From Gemmatimonadales bacterium (lineage in GTDB: Bacteria > Gemmatimonadota > Gemmatimonadetes > Gemmatimonadales > GWC2-71-9), in assembly GCA_036279355.1 (NCBI GenBank), contig DASUJH010000023.1, positions 1 to 33,615 of the forward strand: 33,615 nt of DNA, written 5' to 3'. The notes beneath the pieces are model-generated. The model was not told the DNA's origin. It made no database searches and saw nothing but the letters and a program-made list of their open reading frames with translations. The translations under genes were made by a program, and so were the position numbers. Shown in pieces: positions 27,713 to 33,615 of this stretch (position 1 is the first letter of the stretch; each line of letters opens with the position of its first letter).

Positions 27713-28978
27713 TCAGTGCGTGGTGAGCGCACCGAGCTCCTGCTCGACGTTCGCGAGCGGACTGAACACGAACGTGCGCCCGTTGCTGGAGCCGCCCCAG
27801 AGCACGCCATCGAGCCGCACGTTGCTGCCGCCCGTGATCGTGAACACATCCGATCCGCTGTCGCCCGCGCCCACGCCGGCCGAGACCTCGGTCTGGCACA
27901 GCTGGGTGATGTCGGAGCCGCTCACGTTCACGTTCACGCAGGTGGCCACCACCTGGCCCTGGCTCCAGCCGGTGGTGCGGCCCACCTTGTTTATGACTTC
28001 GCCGATCGTGAAGTTGGACGACGATGCGTCGGACGTGATGGTGAAGGCGCCGGTGATCGTGAGGTCGCGCTTGCGCGGCGACTTGGTCTTCTCGATCGAG
28101 CCGAGCGTGTTCTGGATCCCGCTCGCATACTGCGCGAATGACGCATCGCTCCGCCGGCAGCGCCGGCCGGCCGGGCACGCGCCGCCCGTCGTGTATGACG
28201 GATCGGCCGTCTCGGTGGCGATCTGCGTCCCGTCCACGCTCTGGAGCGGTTGCCAGTACGGGGTGCTCTCGACGCCGCCCTGCGTCGTGGTGCAGTGGGA
28301 CGCGGTCACGAAGCCTGCCTTGCCGCCCAGGCTCGCATTGAACCCGATCGAGCAGAGGAACCCGGGGAAGTTGATCTGCAGGCCCGCCGCGATGGGCCGC
28401 ACCCGGCCCTGCAGCGTGGCGAGCTGCACGATCGGCTCGGTCTGCTCCACCACCACCGCGCCGGCCGGGATGCCGAGCCGCGCGACGAGGCTCCGCATCT
28501 GGCCCGCAGCCGCCGAGTGCTCGACGCCGATCCGCACCCGGTTCGCCGCCTCGTCAGCGTCCACGAAAACCGCGCCCGAAACGGCCAGCGCCTCCGGGGT
28601 CAGCTTGGATTGCCAGCCGGCGAGCTCTGCCCAATCGTAGTCCGCGTGGAGCACGCGCATTTCCTGCGCGGCGCGCCCCCGGGCGCGGAACCACGGCGCC
28701 AGCGCCAGCTCCGCGGCGCCGCGCTTCCCGCTGTCCTTGAGGTACACGGTGGGCGTACCCTGCGCATCGACGAAGAAGCCCCCGAACCCGGGCACCGTCC
28801 GCCCGAGCTCGATCGGGTCGTCGGCCGCCCCCTGGGCTGGGCCTTGGGCCGCGCGCCCCAGGGAAGGTTGGTCGGGCTGGGCGTTCGGGCCGACAGGTGT
28901 GCCGGAGTCGGAGCAGGCGGCGGCGGCAATCACGCCGCCCGCGACCAGCAGACGCCTGACGTGGCGCTGGCGAAACAT
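27713..28978 (-). CDS. Lipoprotein S1 family (chymotrypsin-like) serine protease
   Basis: 421 residues. The N-terminus has Arg residues, a hydrophobic stretch and a lipobox-like AAAC with C22, so it is probably a lipid-anchored envelope protein. Residues about 55-200 form a possible pro-region (LTPEALAVSGAVFVDADEA, RIGVEHSAAAGQM). The protease domain has the full triad: H228 in VTASHC, D278 in RRSDASF and S374 in GAGDSGSD, with paired cysteines (C209/C229, C268/C274, C347/C361) typical of alpha-lytic or streptogrisin-like enzymes. The substrate is unknown. It is divergent from ada across a 255-base gap and is followed by the BsuPI gene. GAGG just upstream of the ATG on the minus strand is a weak ribosome-binding site. 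Confidence 0.88.
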   Translation of the reverse strand: MFRQRHVRRLLVAGGVIAAAACSDSGTPVGPNAQPDQPSLGRAAQGPAQGAADDPIELGRTVPGFGGFFVDAQGTPTVYLKDSGKRGAAELALAPWFRARGRAAQEMRVLHADYDWAELAGWQSKLTPEALAVSGAVFVDADEAANRVRIGVEHSAAAGQMRSLVARLGIPAGAVVVEQTEPIVQLATLQGRVRPIAAGLQINFPGFLCSIGFNASLGGKAGFVTASHCTTTQGGVESTPYWQPLQSVDGTQIATETADPSYTTGGACPAGRRCRRSDASFAQYASGIQNTLGSIEKTKSPRKRDLTITGAFTITSDASSSNFTIGEVINKVGRTTGWSQGQVVATCVNVNVSGSDITQLCQTEVSAGVGAGDSGSDVFTITGGSNVRLDGVLWGGSSNGRTFVFSPLANVEQELGALTTH

Positions 28979-29233
28979 GAGAACCTCGCGGAAACGAATG
29001 GAAGGGAGGCCCCCCGGCGGGAGGCGCTAAACGATATCGCCCCGGGCGCGGGCGCGCCATACCGCACCGGCGCCACAGAGTGGTATCGACGCCGCAGGCG
29101 GCGGCAGCCGCGTTTTACGACCCGGGGCGGCCACGGTGCCAGGTTTGAGAGCAAGAAGCGGAGTGCGTCGGACGGGCGCCGGAGGTAAGCTTGGCGTACC
29201 CAGGAGGCCCAACCGGAGGCCCGCACGCCGGGA

Positions 29234-30367
29234 ATGCACGCAATGACCCCGAACCGATCCGCAGTCGACGTCGAGCGCGCCGCCGACACCCGACGCGACC
29301 CACGCTGGACCTCGGTCGTGGCGCGCTCGGCCGAGGCTGACGGCGCGTTCTTCTACGCCGTCACTACGACCCGCGTGTACTGCCGCCCCTCGTGCCCGGC
29401 CCGCCGCCCGAGGCCGGAGCATGTCCGCTTCCACCCGACGCGGGCCGATGCCGAGCGCGCCGGCTTTCGCCCGTGCAAGCGGTGCCGGCCGGACCGGGCG
29501 TCTATTGTCGAGCGGCACGTGACGCGAGTGACGGCGGTGTGTCGTCTGATCGATGGCTCCGACGGCGTCCCGCCGCTCGAGGAGCTGGCCGCGCACGCGG
29601 GCATGAGCCCTTTCCATTTCCACCGCGTCTTCAAGGCCGTGACCGGCGTGACGCCGCGCCGCTACGCCATGGCACAGCGGAGCGCGCGCATGCGGCGCGA
29701 GCTCGAGGCGAGCGATACCGTGACGCGCGCCATTTACCGCTCGGGCTACAGCTCCAACGCCCGGTTCTACGCCGACTCCACCTCGCTGCTCGGCATGACG
29801 CCGACGGATTACCGCGCGGGTGGCGCCAACGCGGAGATCCGGTTCGCCATCGGTGAGTGCTCGCTCGGCTCGATCCTGGTCGCGCGGAGCCGGCGGGGAG
29901 TGTGCGCCATTTTTCTGGGCGACGACCCGGAGGCACTCGGGCGTGACCTTGAGGAGCGCTTTCCGCAGGCCACGCTGATCACCGGCGATCCCGCGTTCGA
30001 GCGGCTCGTCGCGACGGTGGTGGCTTTCGTGGAATCGCCGAGCCGCGGGCTCGACTTGCCGCTCGACGTGCGCGGCACCGCGTTCCAGCTGCGCGTGTGG
30101 GAGGCGCTGAGCCGCATTCCGGCCGGTGCAACTGCCACGTATAGCGAGATCGCAGCGGGAATCGGCGCGCCGCGCGCCGTACGGGCGGTGTCGCGGGCCT
30201 GCGGGGCCAACCTGCTGGCCGTCGCCATACCCTGCCATCGCGTGGCGCGCATCGGCGGCGGCCTGGCGGGGTACCGTTGGGGCATCGAGCGAAAACGCGC
30301 GCTGCTCGAGCGCGAAGCACCGGCACCTGGCCCGACCGTGGCCGCTCCGACGCGGTGCGGGCGATGA
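29234..30367 (+). CDS. ada: Ada: methyl-sensing regulator and O6-methylguanine-DNA methyltransferase
   Basis: 377 residues containing all three Ada parts. The N-terminal zinc/methylphosphotriester domain has C50 and C54 (YCRPSC) and C81 and C84 (PCKRC); C50 matches the methyl-accepting C38 of E. coli. An AraC-type helix-turn-helix pair follows (about 105-200, LAAHAGMSPFHFHRVFKAVTG and a second GYSSNARFY). The methyltransferase domain ends in the PCHRV active site with C334. It repairs alkylated DNA and, once methylated, activates its own promoter. The start could also be ATG 29243. GGAGG occurs twice upstream (29203-29207, 29215-29219), both rather far. Its stop overlaps the next gene (ATGA). 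Confidence 0.95.
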   Translation: MHAMTPNRSAVDVERAADTRRDPRWTSVVARSAEADGAFFYAVTTTRVYCRPSCPARRPRPEHVRFHPTRADAERAGFRPCKRCRPDRASIVERHVTRVTAVCRLIDGSDGVPPLEELAAHAGMSPFHFHRVFKAVTGVTPRRYAMAQRSARMRRELEASDTVTRAIYRSGYSSNARFYADSTSLLGMTPTDYRAGGANAEIRFAIGECSLGSILVARSRRGVCAIFLGDDPEALGRDLEERFPQATLITGDPAFERLVATVVAFVESPSRGLDLPLDVRGTAFQLRVWEALSRIPAGATATYSEIAAGIGAPRAVRAVSRACGANLLAVAIPCHRVARIGGGLAGYRWGIERKRALLEREAPAPGPTVAAPTRCGR

Positions 30368-30828
30368 ATACGCACCAGGTGCTCGCGCGGCTTGCCCGTG
30401 CGTGGGCGGAGTTGGAGCAGTCGTACGCCGGCCTCCCGGAAGCACGGCTGCTCACGCCAGGCGTTACGGGCGCGTGGTCGGTGCGGGACATCATCGCGCA
30501 CGTGACGTGGTGGGAGGAGGAGGCGCTCCAGCATCTGCCGGAGATCCGGGAGGGCAGGCGGCCGCCGCGCTACTCGGTCCGCTTTGGTGGGATCGACGCG
30601 TTCAACGCGATGAAGACCGATGCGCTGCGCGATCTCCCGCTCGTGGACGTGCTCCGGAAGCGCGACGAAGTCCACGCGCGGCTCGTCGACTACGTCCGCG
30701 GCCTGCCGGACGACCTGTTCGCGCGGGAGACGCGGTTCCGGCGGCGCCTCCGGGCCGACACGTACGGCCATTACCCGATCCACGCCAGGGCGATCCGGGC
30801 CTGGCGCGAGGCATCGACGCTTCGCTAG
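30364..30828 (+). CDS. DinB-like four-helix bundle protein (ClbS/DfsB-type)
   Basis: 154 residues starting in the ATGA overlap with ada, so it is translated with it. The sequence is all helical; GAWSVRDIIAHVTWWEEEAL with H46 and TYGHYPIHARAIRAW with H136 and H140 give the three-histidine pattern of DinB-superfamily metal sites. Members of this superfamily include thiol-dependent transferases and, in the ClbS/DfsB branch, proteins that protect against a genotoxin. Co-expression with ada suggests a role in alkylation or electrophile stress, which is inference. Its stop codon overlaps the stop of the convergent kinase gene at CTAG (30825-30828). Confidence 0.8.
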   Translation: MNTHQVLARLARAWAELEQSYAGLPEARLLTPGVTGAWSVRDIIAHVTWWEEEALQHLPEIREGRRPPRYSVRFGGIDAFNAMKTDALRDLPLVDVLRKRDEVHARLVDYVRGLPDDLFARETRFRRRLRADTYGHYPIHARAIRAWREASTLR

Positions 30829-33125
30829 GACATCGCTTTTGGCATGGGCGTGGGCCCGATGGCTCGGACGTGAGCGACGAAGCGGGGGTCTCCCCGGACC
30901 GCGTCCCAGCGGGGATCCACCCGGGAAAAGGCGAGCCATCCCGCACGCTCGGCGCGGGCGCGCTCGAGCTGGTGGAACATCGAATCCAGTTCGCCCAGCG
31001 CGCTGAGAACCTGGACGAAATACATCGCGGGCACGTGGCGCCTTGCGGCCTCCAGCTCCAGTTCGGCAAGGCACGCCTGGGCACGATCCCGGCAGCCCGC
31101 CTCACCATACGCCATGCCCGCAAACGAAACGAGAATCGGCCGGCGGCCCAGCCTCGCCATCGAGCGCTCTGCCAGTGCGGCCGCCTCGGCCGCTTCGCCG
31201 CGCATGAGCCGCACCCGCGCGAGCTGGATGACGTTGCCGATCACCTCGGGTTCCATCTCGACTACCGATACCAGCTCGCGCATCGCCTCGTCGAAGCGCC
31301 GAGCGTAGTAGTACGTCCGGCCGAGCTGGACGTGGATGTAGGTGGACATCGGCTCGAGCGTGAGCGCGCGGGTGATGACGCGCAGGCTCTCCTCATGCCG
31401 CTCCAGGATCGACAAGTACAGCGAATACCAGTGCAGTGCGGCTGGGTCGCCCGGGTTCCGCTCCAGCGCCTGCTCGAATTCACGTCCGGCGCGCTCCCAG
31501 TCCCAGTCGTACAGCATCGAGAGCATCGCCTGGCGGGAATGTGCCTCGCCGAGCATGGGGTCGAGCTCGACCGCGCGCGCCAGCGCGGCTCTGGCCCTGG
31601 GCATCGCGTCGACCGGCCGCATCGCACCGATCTCGTCGAAACTGAGCATGCAGTAGGCATGTGCCACGCCGGTGTAGGCCTTCGCGAACCCAGGGTCCGC
31701 GGCAATGGCATCCTCGAAGTAGCGGATCGCCATCTGATAGCTCTCGACCGTGCGGCGGGTACAGAGATAGCGGCCGCGAAGATACAGCGAGTACGCCTCG
31801 ACGATTTCGGTCGGCGCCTCGACCAAGGGGCCGGCCGCGCGCCGCACGAGCTGCGGTGCGAGCCGCGCCACCAGCGTCCGCGCGATCTCGTCCTGCAGCG
31901 CGAATACGTCGGCCAGCTCGCGGTCGTAGGTCTCGGACCAGAGCTGATATCCGTCTGCGACGTCCACGAGCTGCGCCGCGATGCGCAGCCGGCCGGCGGC
32001 CTTGCGGACGCTGCCCTCGAGCACGCTCCGCACCTTGAGCCGCTCGCCGATCGCGCGGACGTCATCCAGCCGCCCCTTCCACGCGAACGTGGAGGAGCGC
32101 GAGGCGACGCGGAGCCCCGGCACCTTCGCGAGCGCGCCGATCAGCGCCTCGGCCATCCCGTCGCTGAAGTGCTCGTTGTCCGGCTCGGCACTCATGTTGG
32201 CGAATGGGAGCACGGCGATCGAGGCATCGGGGAGCGTGGGCGCGGCACCCGGCGGATCCGCGCCCCCGGCGACCCGCGCCCCGGCTGAGCCGCCAGCGGA
32301 AAGCGCCTCGGCGAAACCCACGGCAGTGGCGAACCGGTCGGCGGGCGCTCTCGCCAGGGCGCGCGCCACCGCCTCCTCCACACCCGCCGGCACGCTCGGC
32401 CGCACCGTCCGGAGCAGAGGCGGCAGCTCGCTCAGGCGGCGGATGAGAATGGCTTGCGCGGTGGGCCCGCTGAACGGCGGCCGCCCGGCGATGGCCTCGA
32501 ACAGCACGCAACCCAGACTGTATACGTCGCTCCGCCCGTCCACCTCGGGCAGGCCGGCTGCCTGCTCGGGGCTCATGTACATCGGGGTTCCGACCGGATA
32601 GCCGCTCTGCGTCACCAGCTCGCCCGTGGAGATGCCTGCGGCGCGGGCGACGCCGAAGTCGAGCACCAGTACGTGCGCGCCCGCGAGCAGGATGTTCTCC
32701 GGCTTCACGTCGCGGTGCACGACGCCCTGCCGGTGCGCGTAATCGAGGGCGTCGGCCATCTCGCGGCCGAGCCGCACCACCTCGGCCACCGCGAGGCGGT
32801 GCTCGCGGTCCAGCCGCTCGCGCAGCGTCTCGCCCTCGACGTACGGCATGACGAAATACGGCACCCCGCCGACTTCGCCCGAGTCGTGCAGCGGGACGAT
32901 GTGGGGGTGGGTGAGCCGCGCGGCGAGCTGGACCTCGCGCACGAAGCGCGCGACGCCGAGCACTTCCGCCACCTGGGGTCGGAACACCTTGAGCGCCACC
33001 GGGCGCCCGTGCTTCCGGTCGTGCGCCAGGAAGACGGTGGACATGCCGCCGCGGCCGAGCTCGCGCTCGATCGCGTAGCGCTCGTCGAGGTGCGTGCGCA
33101 GATGCGCCAGGAGGTCAGCGGGCAT
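30825..33125 (-). CDS. Serine/threonine protein kinase with TolB-like and TPR domains
   Basis: 766 residues from ATG at 33125 (an upstream GTG at 33167 would add 14 residues and overlap the preceding gene further). Kinase domain about 17-275: G-loop GRGGMSTV (24-31), K46, E64, HRDVKPEN (H137, D139, K141, N144), DFG 156-158, SPE 185-187. It resembles PknB-type kinases and looks active. A FlgO/TolB N-terminal-like domain (about 302-425, starting IAVLPFANMS) follows, then tetratricopeptide repeats (about 445-760). There is no transmembrane helix between the kinase and the rest, unlike many PknB relatives, so it is probably cytoplasmic. The TPRs probably bind partner proteins. The upstream gene, in the same direction, encodes a close copy of the middle domain. 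Confidence 0.92.
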   Translation of the reverse strand: MPADLLAHLRTHLDERYAIERELGRGGMSTVFLAHDRKHGRPVALKVFRPQVAEVLGVARFVREVQLAARLTHPHIVPLHDSGEVGGVPYFVMPYVEGETLRERLDREHRLAVAEVVRLGREMADALDYAHRQGVVHRDVKPENILLAGAHVLVLDFGVARAAGISTGELVTQSGYPVGTPMYMSPEQAAGLPEVDGRSDVYSLGCVLFEAIAGRPPFSGPTAQAILIRRLSELPPLLRTVRPSVPAGVEEAVARALARAPADRFATAVGFAEALSAGGSAGARVAGGADPPGAAPTLPDASIAVLPFANMSAEPDNEHFSDGMAEALIGALAKVPGLRVASRSSTFAWKGRLDDVRAIGERLKVRSVLEGSVRKAAGRLRIAAQLVDVADGYQLWSETYDRELADVFALQDEIARTLVARLAPQLVRRAAGPLVEAPTEIVEAYSLYLRGRYLCTRRTVESYQMAIRYFEDAIAADPGFAKAYTGVAHAYCMLSFDEIGAMRPVDAMPRARAALARAVELDPMLGEAHSRQAMLSMLYDWDWERAGREFEQALERNPGDPAALHWYSLYLSILERHEESLRVITRALTLEPMSTYIHVQLGRTYYYARRFDEAMRELVSVVEMEPEVIGNVIQLARVRLMRGEAAEAAALAERSMARLGRRPILVSFAGMAYGEAGCRDRAQACLAELELEAARRHVPAMYFVQVLSALGELDSMFHQLERARAERAGWLAFSRVDPRWDAVRGDPRFVAHVRAIGPTPMPKAMS

Positions 33126-33615
33126 CCGCCTGGTCGCGGGCGGCTGACGATGGGGCTGCCATGGCACTCGACGCGAGCCGCCGAAGCGGCGCGTCGAGCG
33201 CGCGCACGATGGCCGCGGCCAGCTCGTCCTGCGCGCTGAAGACGTCGTCCACCCGCCGCTCGAACATCTCCGACCACAACTGGCATCCGTCGCGGGCGTC
33301 CACCAGTTGCGCCGAGAGGCGCACGCGGTCCCGCGCCTGGCGCACGCTGCCTTCGACCAGCGCGCGCACGCTGAGCCGGCGCCCGATTTCGCGCGCGTCG
33401 AGCCCGGCAGCGCCGGCCGCGCACGCCGAACTGCGCGCGGCCACGCGCACGGAATCCACCTGCGCGAGGCCGCGCATCAGCTCCTCCGCCAAGCCTTCGG
33501 CGAAGTAGTCCTTGTCGCCGTCGGCGGTCAGGTTGGCGAACGGAAGCACGGCAATCGTGACCGGCGCGTGAGGCGGCGCACCCGAGCCGGCCGCGGCCGG
33601 CGACCGGAGCCGCTC
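33115..33615 (-). CDS. TolB-like domain protein, C-terminal part (5' end outside window); probable kinase relative
   Basis: The open frame enters from the window edge and runs to a stop at 33115-33117, giving 166 residues. After an Ala/Pro linker it contains IAVLPFANLTADGDKDYFAE, RVAARSS, VRALVEGSVRQARDRVRLSA and QLVDARDGCQLWSE, closely matching residues 302-425 of the kinase just downstream. It ends about 15 residues after this domain, with no TPRs. Since such domains usually follow a kinase or a regulator DNA-binding domain, the missing part is likely one of these. It overlaps the downstream kinase start by 11 bases. Whether it is a naturally short form or a truncated duplicate cannot be decided here. 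Confidence 0.8.
   Translation of the reverse strand, partial: ERLRSPAAAGSGAPPHAPVTIAVLPFANLTADGDKDYFAEGLAEELMRGLAQVDSVRVAARSSACAAGAAGLDAREIGRRLSVRALVEGSVRQARDRVRLSAQLVDARDGCQLWSEMFERRVDDVFSAQDELAAAIVRALDAPLRRLASSAMAAPSSAARDQADAR

Noticed and set aside
29145-29192. A promoter for ada using TTGAGA (29145-29150) and TAAGCT near 29186.
   Set aside because: Spacing of about 35 bases is far too long, and no other convincing pair was seen in the 28979-29233 gap.

Overview
The window is very GC-rich, densely coding DNA from a bacterial chromosome. The best guess is Gemmatimonadota or a close relative in the FCB group. This rests on gene content and on protein architecture: an FCB-type RpoC N-terminus, a long RpoB and RpoC, a kinase joined to a TolB-like domain and TPRs, and abundant S9/S1 secreted peptidases. 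No 16S gene is present to confirm it.

Layout. (1) 1-2599: the 3' end of uvrA, then a secreted DPP-IV-like S9 peptidase that overlaps it. (2) 2633-7000: a small beta-rich hypothetical, then a tightly packed run: two short membrane/coiled-coil proteins that look PspB-like, a YbjN/CesT-like protein, PspA, an AI-2E-family permease and a DUF1611/DgcN-like protein, closed by a perfect inverted repeat. (3) 7382-9885: mscS and cysS, overlapping at ATGA, read from a good sigma70-type promoter that appears to give a leaderless mscS message. (4) 9872-22900: the core expression operon. A TTGACT-17-TATCAT promoter buried in the cysS tail precedes tRNA-Thr(TGT), tRNA-Tyr(GTA), tRNA-Gly(TCC) and tRNA-Thr(GGT), then rpmG, secE, nusG, rplK, rplA, rplJ, rplL, rpoB and rpoC, ending at a 16-bp perfect terminator stem. 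The tRNA order is that of E. coli thrU-tyrU-glyT-thrT, but tuf, which normally follows, is missing. (5) 22941-27166: glnS, a Uma2-type nuclease gene, acpS, a frameshifted second Uma2 copy and a double-ACT-like protein. (6) 27242-28978, minus strand: a lipoprotein S1 protease followed by a BsuPI-domain protein. (7) 29234-30828: ada and a DinB-like four-helix gene overlapping at ATGA. (8) 30825-33615, minus strand: a Ser/Thr kinase-TolB-TPR protein and, upstream of it, the tail of a related gene that stops right after the TolB-like domain.

Most genes are ordinary core functions. The points worth a second look are the compact PspA membrane-stress cluster with two PspB-like proteins, the large insertion in RpoB together with Asn at the rifampicin-pocket position 526 (E. 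coli numbering), the loss of tuf from an otherwise conserved tRNA array, the protease/BsuPI pair, the tandem kinase relatives, and recurring leaderless-type starts. I found no CRISPR array, insertion sequence, integrase or phage gene.
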